Shown here: positions 1 through 9,844 of the stretch, in pieces
How positions within the stretch are numbered: the first letter of the stretch is position 1
How the letters are laid out: every line of letters starts with the position of its first letter
Source: Bacteroidales bacterium
GTDB taxonomy: Bacteria; Bacteroidota; Bacteroidia; Bacteroidales; WCHB1-69
NCBI GenBank assembly: GCA_016282395.1
Contig: JAEEKL010000013.1
Span: forward strand, 1 to 40,204
Direction of reading: 5' to 3'
DNA: 40,204 nucleotides
The notes under the pieces: generated by a model
Databases searched by the model: none
Seen by the model: the letters and a program-made list of their open reading frames with translations, nothing else
Told to the model about the DNA's origin: nothing
Made by a program: the position numbers and the translations under genes

Positions 1-501
1 ATCTTCATCTACATCGCCATCCGTTTCCGCAACTGGCAGTTCGGTATGGCCGGTGTCTTCGCCCTGTTCCACGACTCCTTCCTGACCATCGGTATGTTCT
101 CCTTGTTCTACAAGGTGCTGCCGTTCACGATGGAAATCGACCAGAACTTCATCGCCGCTATCTTGACGGTGATCGGTTACTCCATCAACAATGTGGTGGT
201 CATCTTCGACCGTGTGCGTGAGAACTTGGCTCTGTACCCGAAACGCAGCAACTACGCCAACTTCAACGCCGCTATCAACGGCACGTTGGGCCGTAACGTG
301 AACACCGCCGCCACCACCTTGGTCACCCTGTTGGTGATCTTCATCTTCGGTGGTGAGGTTATCCGCGGATTCGTGTTCGCCATGTTCGTCGGTATCGCGT
401 TCGGTACATACTCCGGTATCTTCGTGTCCAACCCGTTGGCTTACGATTTGTTGAAGCTGAACAAGAAAAAAGCCGATCGCGAAGAGGAACTGAAAAAGTA
501 A
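1..501 (+). CDS. secDF: Protein translocase SecDF, SecF C-terminal part (5' truncated by window edge)
   Basis: Open frame from base 1 (IFIYIAIRFRNWQFGMAGVFALFHDSF...YSINNVVVIFDRVRE...) with SecF transmembrane motifs; stop at 499-501. Confidence 0.93.
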   Translation: MFIYIAIRFRNWQFGMAGVFALFHDSFLTIGMFSLFYKVLPFTMEIDQNFIAAILTVIGYSINNVVVIFDRVRENLALYPKRSNYANFNAAINGTLGRNVNTAATTLVTLLVIFIFGGEVIRGFVFAMFVGIAFGTYSGIFVSNPLAYDLLKLNKKKADREEELKK

Positions 502-524
502 GTTTGCGTCAATATAAATATTGC

Positions 525-555
525 AAGGGGGGTCGGTGTGACTCCCCTTTTTTTT
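525..555 (+). terminator. Rho-independent terminator after secDF
   Basis: AAGGGGGGTCGGTGTGACTCCCCTT stem-loop followed by a T run. Confidence 0.8.
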
Positions 556-757
556 CGGCGAATTTCGCCGTGCTGATGTATGTCTCGCAAAAGGTGAAGA
601 GGAACAAGGTCGAATGATTATTATCAACAATTTTTGTTCAAAAAAAAACGGTATTTCGGTGTCGTTTCTTTTATAAAAAACGTATTATTGCATCCCGTTG
701 AAAGCAGTCTGTTTCCAACATCTAATGTTTTAATAACCAAGTAAAAACCTTAAAATT

Positions 758-2170
758 ATGGGCGGCTTTTTCGGTGTTGTATCGACCAAACCTTGTATTG
801 CAGATTTATTCTACGGGGTGGACTATCACTCCCATCTCGGGACAAAACGCGGCGGAATAGTTACTTACCACAAGGATCTCAAACTATTCCGCCGTTCTAT
901 TCATAATATTGAGAACACCTATTTCAGGACCAAGTTCGATGATGAAATAGGAAAATTCATTGGAAATTCCGGTATCGGGGTTATCAGTGACACGGATGCG
1001 CAGCCTATTGTTGTGAACTCCCACCTTGGCCGGTTCGCCATCTCCACGGTGGCTAAAATCAACAACGTCAAAGAGTTGGAGCAGGAGTGTCTGGACTGCA
1101 ACCAACAATTTACCGAACTCAGCGCGGATGCCACCAACCCTACCGAACTTGTAGCCCTGATGATCACACGCAAACACGATTTTGTGGAGGGCATACAATA
1201 TGTATATAGTAGGATAAAAGGTTCATGCTCAATCCTGATTCTGACTGAGGATGGCATCATCGCAGCCCGCGACTATTACGGACGCACGCCCATCGTGATT
1301 GGCAAAAAAGATTCTGGGCGCGCCATCGCTTTCGACAACCATAGTTTCTCCAATCTTGACTACCAGACGGATTATTTCGTCGGGCCGGGCGAAATTGTTA
1401 AAGTGACCGCCGATGGAATCCAACAGCTGCTCGCCCCGAACAAGCAGATGCAGATTTGTTCGTTCTTGTGGATTTATTATGGCTATCCGTCTGTGAACTA
1501 CGAAGATATTAACGTGGAGAGTGTCCGCTATGGCCTCGGCTACGCCATGGGCAAAACAGACGACACGGAGGTCGATTTCGTGGCACCCATTCCGGACTCC
1601 GGTATCGGTATGGCCATCGGTTACTCCAACGGCAAGCAGATTCCTTACCAGCGCGCGATGGTCAAATACACGCCCACTTGGTCCCGGAGTTTTATGCCTT
1701 CCAACCAGGATATGCGCGAGCATGTGGCCAAAATGAAGCTGTTGCCCAACCGCGACCTGTTGAAAGGCAAACGTGTCGTTTTTTGCGACGATTCCATTGT
1801 GCGGGGCACGCAGTTGCGCGACAACGTGAAAAAGATGTACGAGTGTGGCGCCAAAGAGGTGCATATTCGCATCAGTTGTCCGCCGTTGCTTTACGGTTGC
1901 GAGTTTCTCAACTTCTCGGCTTCCAAGACGGAGATGGAGCTTATCACGCGCCGTGTCATCGAGGAGTTGGAGGGTGACAGCCACAAGAACCTGCATCGCT
2001 ACATGGACAGCACCACGCCCGAATATGCCAGGATGGTGGAGATAATCCGAAAGCATATTGGCGTGGATACGTTGAAGTTCAATACGTTGGACACCATTAC
2101 AAAAGCCATTGGCTTGCCCAAAGAACGCATCTGCACCCATTGTTTTGATGGATCATCATTTGGACTCTAA
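758..2170 (+). CDS. PurF-like amidophosphoribosyltransferase family protein lacking the N-terminal Cys nucleophile
   Basis: 470 aa; PRPP-binding motif VVFCDDSIVRGTQL and C-terminal ICTHCFDG as in PurF; N-terminus is MGGFFGV instead of MCGI/V. Confidence 0.85.
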   Translation: MGGFFGVVSTKPCIADLFYGVDYHSHLGTKRGGIVTYHKDLKLFRRSIHNIENTYFRTKFDDEIGKFIGNSGIGVISDTDAQPIVVNSHLGRFAISTVAKINNVKELEQECLDCNQQFTELSADATNPTELVALMITRKHDFVEGIQYVYSRIKGSCSILILTEDGIIAARDYYGRTPIVIGKKDSGRAIAFDNHSFSNLDYQTDYFVGPGEIVKVTADGIQQLLAPNKQMQICSFLWIYYGYPSVNYEDINVESVRYGLGYAMGKTDDTEVDFVAPIPDSGIGMAIGYSNGKQIPYQRAMVKYTPTWSRSFMPSNQDMREHVAKMKLLPNRDLLKGKRVVFCDDSIVRGTQLRDNVKKMYECGAKEVHIRISCPPLLYGCEFLNFSASKTEMELITRRVIEELEGDSHKNLHRYMDSTTPEYARMVEIIRKHIGVDTLKFNTLDTITKAIGLPKERICTHCFDGSSFGL

Positions 2171-2175
2171 CTTCT

Positions 2176-2222
2176 TGTAGAGACGTTTCAGGAAAAGAGA
2201 CGTTTCAGGAAACGTCTCTACA
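2176..2222. repeat. GTAGAGAC-family palindrome, copy 1, with internal 17-bp tandem duplication
   Basis: TGTAGAGACGTTTC...GAAACGTCTCTACA outer arms; AGAGACGTTTCAGGAAA repeated exactly at 2179-2195 and 2196-2212. Confidence 0.95.
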
Positions 2223-2249
2223 ACGGCAAAATCAGAATAAAATTGGATT

Positions 2250-2897
2250 ATGGCAACAGAAAACTACCTCCTTCTCGGACAGAAGAAGCGTCTGATTGAG
2301 TTGCTCCGACAAAAGGGCATCACGGACGAGAATGTGCTTGCCGCTTTCGATAAGATGGAGCGGCATTTGTTTCTCGAGTCGTTGCTTTGGCCTCGTGCGT
2401 ATGAAGATGAAGCCTTGAAATTGGCTACGGACCAGACCATCTCGAAGCCTTCCACGGTGGCGTTCCAGTCGCAGTTGCTGGAGGTAAGCAAGGGGATGAA
2501 AGTCCTGGAAATCGGCACAGGTTCGGGGTTTCAGGCGGCCATTTTGTATGCCATGGGGGCGCGGGTTTTCACAGTGGAGCGGCAAATCACGCTGTTCAAC
2601 CGCACGAGGCCGCTGTTGAGCAAGCTTGCGCCGACTGTCATCACGCGTTATGGAGACGGCTTTAAGGGGTTCCCGCAGTTCGCGCCCTACGATCGGGTGA
2701 TTGTGACTTGTGGGGCTCCGGAAGTGCCTCATGCCCTTGTTGACCAACTAGTTGTAGGTGGAATTATGGTGATTCCCGTTGGTGAAGAGTCACAAATCAT
2801 GAAACGAATCGTAAAAGTCAGCGATTCGGAATATGAAGAGGAAGATTTCGGGGATTTTTTGTTTGTCCCGATGCTGAAGGAGCAAGTCAGGAAATGA
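2250..2897 (+). CDS. pcm: Protein-L-isoaspartate O-methyltransferase
   Basis: ISKPSTVAFQSQLLEVSKGMKVLEIGTGSGFQAAIL: SAM motif I and PCMT-type organisation. Confidence 0.88.
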   Translation: MATENYLLLGQKKRLIELLRQKGITDENVLAAFDKMERHLFLESLLWPRAYEDEALKLATDQTISKPSTVAFQSQLLEVSKGMKVLEIGTGSGFQAAILYAMGARVFTVERQITLFNRTRPLLSKLAPTVITRYGDGFKGFPQFAPYDRVIVTCGAPEVPHALVDQLVVGGIMVIPVGEESQIMKRIVKVSDSEYEEEDFGDFLFVPMLKEQVRK

Positions 2898-3308
2898 CTA
2901 ATTTACGTTTAGCTCGTGCGCCCCGCTCTCTTCAAAACGCGTCACTTTGATGTTCCTATTGCTTCCGTCTGCCGTTTTGGTGGTTATCCCGTAGTCATAA
3001 TAGTCGGTGTAATGCAGCAAAGAACAGATGTATGCTGTGTCGATTTTCTTTAATTGTTCATCGTAGAATTGTCGTGCTTTTGCATCCGCTTCGGCAAGGC
3101 TTTTGCCCTCAAAAGTGACTATCTTGTTGCATTCCACGTTGGTTTCAAAATAGTCAAGCAACATATTCCATTCTTCTTCGGATCCTTGGATGGATCCGTA
3201 CTGGAATCCTACACATCCAATGGAATAATCAATTTCAAAGATTTCGTGGCGGCAACTTCCTAACAGCAAGGTTGCGCACACTATGGCAAAAAGGGCAATT
3301 TTTTTCAT
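2898..3308 (-). CDS. Putative small lipoprotein, unknown function
   Basis: Signal peptide with lipobox (MKKIALFAIVCATLLLGSC); CAAAGATA (TATCTTTG on minus) promoter-like element upstream. Confidence 0.7.
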   Translation of the reverse strand: MKKIALFAIVCATLLLGSCRHEIFEIDYSIGCVGFQYGSIQGSEEEWNMLLDYFETNVECNKIVTFEGKSLAEADAKARQFYDEQLKKIDTAYICSLLHYTDYYDYGITTKTADGSNRNIKVTRFEESGAHELNVN

Positions 3309-3333
3309 AATCAGTGAGTCTATTTGTATTTGG

Positions 3334-3341
3334 CAAAGATA
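3334..3341 (-). promoter_or_regulatory. Bacteroidota -7 promoter element (TAnnTTTG) for the 2898-3308 lipoprotein
   Basis: CAAAGATA on plus = TATCTTTG on minus, about 26 bp upstream of the ATG. Confidence 0.6.
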
Positions 3342-3398
3342 TAAGTTTTTGTCTGATTTTTTTTTATTTTTTCAAGGATGTAATCAACATCTTTTTGT

Positions 3399-3406
3399 TA
3401 CTTTTG
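3399..3406 (+). promoter_or_regulatory. Bacteroidota -7 promoter element for the nucleotidyltransferase gene
   Basis: TACTTTTG matches TAnnTTTG, 20 bp upstream of the ATG. Confidence 0.55.
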
Positions 3407-3425
3407 CACCCCTAAAAAAGAAAGG

Positions 3426-4139
3426 ATGAAAATTACTGGATTTATTTTTGCGGCAGGATTGGGTACACGGCTCTATCCCCTTACGGCCGAGAGACCGAAA
3501 GCGTTGGTCAAATATCAGGGGAAAACGTTGTTGGACAATGCTTTGGACAAGATGAAGGCATGTGATGTCACGGATGTTATAGTCAATGTGCATCATTTTC
3601 CTGACATGATCATGGAGGCGGTTGGAAGACATCCTCTTTCTGGGAGAATCCGCATTTCCGACGAACGGGCGTATCTGCGTGACACCGCCGGCGGGGTGAA
3701 GTTCGCCGAACCTTTTTGGCAAGGAAGCGATCTTATACTCTGCTATAATGTTGATATACTGTCTGATATAAACCTTGTAAAGCTGATAGATTATCACGTC
3801 CGCCATCGGGCGGAGGCTACGTTGGCGGTTCGGAACCGGCAGACGCAGCGGTATTTTCTGTTTAGCGGAGAGGAGTGTGCATTGTGCGGTTGGGAGAACA
3901 TCCAGACGAGGGAAAAAATTGTTGCAATAGAATCTGTGAATCCTATTCGATTGGCTTTCAGCGGGATACATGTTCTAAATACCGATTTCGCCCGTAGAAT
4001 ACAGTCCGTCGAAAAGTCCTCTATCACCCGTTTCTATCTTGATGAGGCAGAAAAACATCGTGTTCTCGGCTATGTCCATGACGAAGACACGTGGCAGGAC
4101 GTGGGAAAATTCCAAGAGTTCCACAAATTCCTTTCATGA
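3426..4139 (+). CDS. Sugar nucleotidyltransferase family protein (NDP-sugar pyrophosphorylase / MurU-like)
   Basis: N-terminal FAAGLGTRLYPLTAERPKALVKYQGKTLLDNAL: nucleotidyltransferase signature. Confidence 0.88.
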   Translation: MKITGFIFAAGLGTRLYPLTAERPKALVKYQGKTLLDNALDKMKACDVTDVIVNVHHFPDMIMEAVGRHPLSGRIRISDERAYLRDTAGGVKFAEPFWQGSDLILCYNVDILSDINLVKLIDYHVRHRAEATLAVRNRQTQRYFLFSGEECALCGWENIQTREKIVAIESVNPIRLAFSGIHVLNTDFARRIQSVEKSSITRFYLDEAEKHRVLGYVHDEDTWQDVGKFQEFHKFLS

Positions 4140-4226
4140 TTTTTTTAAACAGTGTAAAAAAAAGGAATATTCTTTTTTTTCAAAAAATCAATAGTCGAAA
4201 AAAAATTTTTTGAACTTATTTTTTGT

Positions 4227-4234
4227 TAATTTTG
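4227..4234 (+). promoter_or_regulatory. Bacteroidota -7 promoter element upstream of dnaA
   Basis: TAATTTTG matches TAnnTTTG; an upstream TTTTTTG lies near the -33 position. Confidence 0.6.
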
Positions 4235-4318
4235 CGGGTTGAAAAAATAGCAGAGTGTGTTCCGCTAAAATATTCATATTAAGTATGATAAACTAAAACC
4301 AAATTTCAGAAACTGCAA

Positions 4319-5776
4319 ATGGAGAAAGAACTACCCTCATATACAACGGTTTGGAGCCAATGTTTGGAAATCATCAGAGACACTGTTTCTCCTGAGGTGT
4401 ATTCCACTATCTTTGAGCCGATAAATGCTGTGTCGTTGGATAAGAAGCAGCTCACCTTGGAGTTGCCAAGTTTGTGGTACAAGGAGATTTTGGAGGAACA
4501 GTACGTGGATTTGCTGCGCACTGCCATACGGAAGCTGTTGGGTAATGATGCGAAGTTACGTTACAAGGTCTTGATGGAGCGCGGGAAAACCCCTGAGCAA
4601 AATTCCACGGTCACCATCCCCTCCACATCTCGCAAGGCGGTGAAAAACCCGCTCATGATGCCCCCGTTGGATGTCAACAGCATGGATCGGAAGGACATCC
4701 CCGGCCCATTTGTCGTTCCCGGCATCAAAAAGCAACGTATTCCGTCGAATCTTTCGGAAACGCTTACGTTTGACAACTATGTGGTGGGCGACTGCAACCG
4801 ACTGGCATGTGCTGCGGGCATGTCCATCGCCAAAGCCCCAGGGCAGACCCCGTTCAATCCGCTGTTTATCTACTCTGATGTTGGTTTGGGTAAAACGCAT
4901 CTGGTCAACGCCATAGGCATTCAGACCAAGATCAATTTCCCGGACAAGATTGTCATTTATGTCAGTGCGGATACGTTCTACCAGCAGTATATGGAGGCGG
5001 TGAAGAGCGATAATCTCAACGATTTCTACTGGTTCTACCAGGCCGTGGACATGCTCATCATCGATGACATCCAATTCATTTCAGGCAACAAGACGAAGAC
5101 CCAGGAGGCTTTCTTCCAGATTTTCAACCACCTGCACCAGATGAAGAAGCAAATTGTCATGACCTCCGACAAATCTCCGGTTGACATCACGGGCTTTGAA
5201 CCGCGTCTGCTGAACCGTTTCAAATGGGGGTTGGCTACTGATCTACAGGCACCCGACTTGGAGACCCGCACCGCCATCATCACAAAAAAATTGGAAAACA
5301 ATGGCATCGAGTTCTCAAAAGAGGTGATTGACTATCTGGCTTTGCGTATCACCGCAAACACACGGGAATTAGAGGGCGCCATGATTGCCATCTTGGCCCA
5401 GGCTTCCCTCAACCATCGTGACATCACGATTGACCTTGCCCGCGAGATGGTGGACAAATACGTGAAGTCCACCGCCAAGGAGATCTCTATCGAATACATC
5501 CAAAAGATTGTGTGCGACTACTTTGGCATCTCTGTAGAGGCAATCAACGCTAAGACCCGCAAGCGCGAGATCGTCCAGGTGCGCCAGATCAGCATGTTTT
5601 TCGCCAAGAAATACACGCACCTTCCCCTCTCTGTTATCGGAGCCTACTGCGGCAACAAAGACCATGCAACGGTTCTCCATGCCTGCCGTACCATCCGAAA
5701 CCTCAGCGAGACGGACAAAAAAATGAAACAGTATATCTCGGATATTGACAAAAAGATGAAAATTGGAAATATTTAG
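4319..5776 (+). CDS. dnaA: Chromosomal replication initiator protein DnaA
   Basis: Walker A GLGKTHL, Walker B LIIDDIQF, C-terminal GNKDHATVLHACRTI DnaA-box binding motif. Confidence 0.97.
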   Translation: MEKELPSYTTVWSQCLEIIRDTVSPEVYSTIFEPINAVSLDKKQLTLELPSLWYKEILEEQYVDLLRTAIRKLLGNDAKLRYKVLMERGKTPEQNSTVTIPSTSRKAVKNPLMMPPLDVNSMDRKDIPGPFVVPGIKKQRIPSNLSETLTFDNYVVGDCNRLACAAGMSIAKAPGQTPFNPLFIYSDVGLGKTHLVNAIGIQTKINFPDKIVIYVSADTFYQQYMEAVKSDNLNDFYWFYQAVDMLIIDDIQFISGNKTKTQEAFFQIFNHLHQMKKQIVMTSDKSPVDITGFEPRLLNRFKWGLATDLQAPDLETRTAIITKKLENNGIEFSKEVIDYLALRITANTRELEGAMIAILAQASLNHRDITIDLAREMVDKYVKSTAKEISIEYIQKIVCDYFGISVEAINAKTRKREIVQVRQISMFFAKKYTHLPLSVIGAYCGNKDHATVLHACRTIRNLSETDKKMKQYISDIDKKMKIGNI

Positions 5777-5796
5777 TATCGTAAAAAAATAATCTA

Positions 5797-5804
5797 TATA
5801 TTTG
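5797..5804 (+). promoter_or_regulatory. Bacteroidota -7 promoter element upstream of recJ
   Basis: TATATTTG matches TAnnTTTG, 26 bp upstream of the ATG. Confidence 0.55.
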
Positions 5805-5829
5805 CAGCGAATTTTTTTAGATAGGTAAA

Positions 5830-7683
5830 ATGAAAAAACATTGGGTAAAAAAAGAGCTTCCTGACGAGGCAGTGGTTGCGCAATTGTGTGAGCATCTGCA
5901 TCTTGAGCGTCCGCTTGCCACTCTGCTGGCACAGCGCGGAATCTCAACCGTGCAGGATGCGCGTGACTTTTTTGAACCCAATATAGAAAAACTCCACGAC
6001 CCTTTTCTGATGAAGGACATGAATGTCGCCGTGGAACGCCTGTCCAAAGCCATAATACATGATGAGAGAATCATGGTTTATGGTGACTATGATGTGGATG
6101 GCACTTCAGCAGTGGCACTGCTATATTCCTTCCTGTGCAAAATCCACGGTTCCGATGCTCACGAGTACGTTAAATATTACATTCCTGACCGTTACACCGA
6201 AGGTTATGGCATCACAGAAAAGGGCATCCAGTACTGCCGCGATAACGGGATTAATCTACTTATCTCGTTAGATTGCGGCATCAAGGCGAACGACATGGTG
6301 GATCTCGCCAACCAGTACGGTATCGATGTCATCATCACCGACCATCACCTTGAAGGCGATACCCTGCCCAATGCCGTTGCTATCCTAGACCCCAAACGAA
6401 AGGACTGCACTTACCCATACAAGGAACTTTCCGGCTGCGGCGTCGGATTTAAGTTGGTACAAGGTTACTGCCAGCGTAACGGACTTCCCGACGAACTTTG
6501 GCTGGAACGTATGGACCTTGTCGCTGTCAGCATTGCCTGCGATATTGTGGCCATCACTGGCGAAAACCGCATTCTCGCCCATTTCGGGCTCGAGATGATA
6601 AACAAAATTCCACGCATGGGCATCCGTTCCATCCTCGATCAGGCGGGGATTAAAATGAGAACCTATCCTCCGTTCAGTGAGGACACGATATTCACGAGGG
6701 TCATTTCCATTTCTGACTTGGTGTTCTATGTAGGTCCTCGTATCAACGCCGCCGGCAGAATCAAGAGTGCCAAGGAGTCCGTCCGACTTTTCATTGTGGA
6801 AGATGAAGACAAGTCCATGGAAATCAGCACTCGTATCAATAAGCAGAACAACGAGCGCAAGCAGAAGGACAAGAACGCCACTGAAGAGGCGATGGACATG
6901 ATTCGGAACTCGCATGAGTTTGAGAACCGTAAGAGCATCGTCATCTACAACCCGCAGTGGGAAAAGGGCATTATTGGAATTGTGGCCTCCCGATTGGTGG
7001 AGGAGTTTTATAAACCGACCATCGTTCTGATGAGTTCTGACGACGGGTTGATCACAGGTTCCGCCCGCTCTGTGAAAGAGTTCAACATATACGACGGCAT
7101 CGACTCTTGCGCCGACCTGCTGGAACATTTCGGCGGGCACAAGTATGCTGCCGGTCTGACCATGAAACAGGAAAATTTGGAGGAATTTTCCCAGCGTTTC
7201 GAGGAATATGTGAAGGAAAACTTGGATGAAAAGGCATACGAACCCGAAATCACTGTAGATATGATGTTGAATCTTTCGGAGATTACCCCGCAGTTCCTGA
7301 AAAACTTGAAAAAGTTCGCACCGTTCGGACCGGGCAACATGGAGCCCATTTTTGAAACGGACGGCGTTGTGGACGAGGGAAATGCCCGCATAGTTGGAGA
7401 CAAGCATTTGAAGTGCAGGATATTAAGTCCTTACGAACGGGGAAACTCGATAGATAGCATCGCGTTCAATCAGAAAGCGCTTCTTCCTGTCGTCAGTGAT
7501 TCAAAACCTTTCAACGTACTATATCACGTGGAGGAGAATCGTTGGAACAATACGGTGACCACACAGCTGAATATCAAGGACATTGAACCGGCGGACAACA
7601 GTCAGCGGGGTAGGGTGGCGGATATGCAGGATGATTACGCTTACCGTACCAGCAACGACAAGAAAGATTCCCGTTTAGCATAA
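5830..7683 (+). CDS. recJ: Single-stranded-DNA-specific exonuclease RecJ
   Basis: GDYDVDGTSAVALLY, ITDHHLE, and the C-terminal GGHKYAAGLTM motif of RecJ/DHH phosphoesterases. Confidence 0.95.
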   Translation: MKKHWVKKELPDEAVVAQLCEHLHLERPLATLLAQRGISTVQDARDFFEPNIEKLHDPFLMKDMNVAVERLSKAIIHDERIMVYGDYDVDGTSAVALLYSFLCKIHGSDAHEYVKYYIPDRYTEGYGITEKGIQYCRDNGINLLISLDCGIKANDMVDLANQYGIDVIITDHHLEGDTLPNAVAILDPKRKDCTYPYKELSGCGVGFKLVQGYCQRNGLPDELWLERMDLVAVSIACDIVAITGENRILAHFGLEMINKIPRMGIRSILDQAGIKMRTYPPFSEDTIFTRVISISDLVFYVGPRINAAGRIKSAKESVRLFIVEDEDKSMEISTRINKQNNERKQKDKNATEEAMDMIRNSHEFENRKSIVIYNPQWEKGIIGIVASRLVEEFYKPTIVLMSSDDGLITGSARSVKEFNIYDGIDSCADLLEHFGGHKYAAGLTMKQENLEEFSQRFEEYVKENLDEKAYEPEITVDMMLNLSEITPQFLKNLKKFAPFGPGNMEPIFETDGVVDEGNARIVGDKHLKCRILSPYERGNSIDSIAFNQKALLPVVSDSKPFNVLYHVEENRWNNTVTTQLNIKDIEPADNSQRGRVADMQDDYAYRTSNDKKDSRLA

Positions 7684-7709
7684 CACTGCCGCATTATCGT
7701 CTTGATACC

Positions 7710-8834
7710 ATGAAAATTGCCGTTAACACACGTCTGCTGTTGAAAGACAGATTGGAGGGTATCGGGCAGTTTACGTATGAGACATTGCGTAGGATTACAA
7801 AATTGCATCCCGAACATCAGTTTTTTTTTCTGTTTGACCGGAAATATGACGAATCTTTCCTTTTCAGTGATAATGTAACGCCTGTTGTCGTCCATCCGCA
7901 GGCACGGCATCCTTATTTATGGTATCTCTTTTTTGAATATGGTATTCCGTTGAAAACCAAAAGGATAAAGCCTGATATGGTTCTTTCTACGGACGGCTGG
8001 ATTCCGACCAAGTTGGATGTTCCCATAGTGAATGTCATGCACGACCTTAATTTTCTGCACCATCCCGAGTTTGTCCCGGCCGTTGTGCGCCGTTACTATG
8101 ACCGTTTTTTTCCGAAGTTTGCCCGAAACGCCACACGTTTGGCAACGGTTTCCGAATACAGCCGTCAGGATATTATCCGTTCGTTCGGGATTTCCTCTGA
8201 CAAGGTTGATGTCGTTTTTTCTGGCAATAATCCGGCATATAAGCCTCTTCCGGAAGAACAGCAGGGCGAGGTCAGACGAAAACACACGGAAGGGTGTGCT
8301 TTTTTCCTCTTTGTAGGGCTTATCCACAAACGCAAAAATTTGGACAATATTTTCAGGGCGTTTGATATTTTTAAGGACAGAAGTTCTGATTCCACGAAGT
8401 TAGTGGTGGTGGGTGACAAAAAATGGTGGGCCGGAGAAATCGAGGATACGTATTTGAAGATGTCTCATCGCGATGATGTGCTTCTCCTTGGCCGCCAACC
8501 GTTGGATGTTGTCTGTGAGCTGACAGCCAGTGCCATCGCTATGGTTTACACATCTCTTTTTGAAGGTTTTGGACTTCCCATCGTGGATTCATTCAACGCG
8601 CATGTTCCCATCATCACCTCCAATGTCACCGCCATGCCGGAGATAGCGGGCGATGCTGCCATCTTGGTAGATCCGAACAACCCTGAACAGTTGGCCGATG
8701 CTATGTGCAATCTGCGTCAGGATAAAGGTTTACGAAGCTCGTTGATAGAAAAGGAAATTGCCAGAAAAGGACTTTTTACCTGGGATCGCACAGCTGATTT
8801 GCTGTGGAATACGATAGAGAAAGTTTTGCCGTAA
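7710..8834 (+). CDS. Glycosyltransferase family 1/4
   Basis: LFVGLIHKRKNLDNIFRAF and SLFEGFGLPIVDSFNAHVPIITSNVTAMPEIAGDAAILVDP: GT4 C-domain motifs. Confidence 0.9.
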   Translation: MKIAVNTRLLLKDRLEGIGQFTYETLRRITKLHPEHQFFFLFDRKYDESFLFSDNVTPVVVHPQARHPYLWYLFFEYGIPLKTKRIKPDMVLSTDGWIPTKLDVPIVNVMHDLNFLHHPEFVPAVVRRYYDRFFPKFARNATRLATVSEYSRQDIIRSFGISSDKVDVVFSGNNPAYKPLPEEQQGEVRRKHTEGCAFFLFVGLIHKRKNLDNIFRAFDIFKDRSSDSTKLVVVGDKKWWAGEIEDTYLKMSHRDDVLLLGRQPLDVVCELTASAIAMVYTSLFEGFGLPIVDSFNAHVPIITSNVTAMPEIAGDAAILVDPNNPEQLADAMCNLRQDKGLRSSLIEKEIARKGLFTWDRTADLLWNTIEKVLP

Positions 8835-8852
8835 TTCCCATTTACGAAAAAA

Positions 8853-8877
8853 AAAGCAGGGCTGAACCCTGCTTTTC
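8853..8877. terminator. Bidirectional terminator between convergent genes
   Basis: AAAAGCAGGG-CTGAA-CCCTGCTTTT. Confidence 0.85.
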
Positions 8878-8899
8878 TATTTGTCAATACAGTTGCTGA

Positions 8900-9844
8900 T
8901 TAAAATTTGCTTTCGTTTTCAATCAGTTGCATGTTTTTCTTGTTGTATTTAAGAATCAGCGCAGATTCGATTACCATACAGATAATCATGATCACAATGG
9001 CGACAACCACCATTGTGCCGTGGTTAGCTTTAACGTATAGGGCGCCTTCGCGGAAGAACGTGCAGAACAGGATATAATTCATGAGCCACACGCTGCACAA
9101 CAGGAATCCCCACCAAATGGACATGTAGATGTTGGAGTTGTCCACTGTGTTTTCGTTTCTTTCGGTGGCACCGATGTTTTCAAGAGCGTAGTCGGTCTCA
9201 TTCCACACTTCTTTGAAGAAAGAGAGCGGTTTTATGAGGTTGTAGAAGGGAACAAACCAAGCCACGTAAGACATCCAAGGTTTCATACCGCTCTGCATCC
9301 ACGGAGCGATGGAGTGGAGGTTCTTGTTGTTTTTCGCACCCCAGACAGCGAAAAGGAATGTTTTGAAGAGGAAGGCGACAATGGCCAGAACCGCGATAAT
9401 CCAGAATTTCTTCTTGGCGGCGGCGTTGTCGGCGTTCAGATTCTCCCAGTTTTGAAGAGCCGGGGTGTATTCTTTTTCAAGCTCGGCCACACTGTTCCAG
9501 TGTTCCTCTTGTAGTTTTTTCTTGTCGGCTAACGTCTGCTTGGTGACTTCGATGCTTTCGGCAAGGGCTTTTCTCTCATCTTTGTTGGCGGGAACTTTTT
9601 GCTGCAGCGTGTCCAATTTGTACTGGTAGTAAGCCACTTCAGCGCTGTCTTGCCGCAAAGGGTGTTGTGCTGTGGCATACGCTTCGTACAAATCATTGTA
9701 GTGTTTGCGCTCTTGGATGACCGCTCTGTTGGTCTTGTCGAATTTCATCAAAAAGAGCATAGAGATGATGAAAAGAACAAGCACCACCACGTTGCAGAGC
9801 AGAATAAGTTTGCCCAAAGAAGTGTTATTTGTCAATTTTTTCAT
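8900..9844 (-). CDS. Membrane protein with DUF4328-like C-terminal region and periplasmic/coiled-coil insert
   Basis: N-terminal TM, coiled-coil segment, then SYVAWFVPFYNLIKPLSFFKEVWNETD resembling DUF4328; CAAAAGTA (minus TACTTTTG) at 9914-9921. Confidence 0.6.
   Translation of the reverse strand: MKKLTNNTSLGKLILLCNVVVLVLFIISMLFLMKFDKTNRAVIQERKHYNDLYEAYATAQHPLRQDSAEVAYYQYKLDTLQQKVPANKDERKALAESIEVTKQTLADKKKLQEEHWNSVAELEKEYTPALQNWENLNADNAAAKKKFWIIAVLAIVAFLFKTFLFAVWGAKNNKNLHSIAPWMQSGMKPWMSYVAWFVPFYNLIKPLSFFKEVWNETDYALENIGATERNENTVDNSNIYMSIWWGFLLCSVWLMNYILFCTFFREGALYVKANHGTMVVVAIVIMIICMVIESALILKYNKKNMQLIENESKF

Noticed and set aside
1229-2140. 303-aa ORF antisense to the PurF-like gene
   Set aside because: Shadow ORF without independent coding evidence.
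4140-4318. AT-rich region upstream of dnaA as a possible oriC
   Set aside because: A/T homopolymer runs but no DnaA-box cluster recognised; dnaN and other origin genes absent nearby. GC-skew analysis would be needed.
6385-7407. 340-aa ORF antisense to recJ
   Set aside because: Shadow ORF of a clear recJ; no recognisable motifs.
8321-8329. TTATCCACA, a perfect DnaA-box match near dnaA
   Set aside because: Single copy inside a glycosyltransferase CDS, no cluster or AT-rich unwinding region; not support for oriC.
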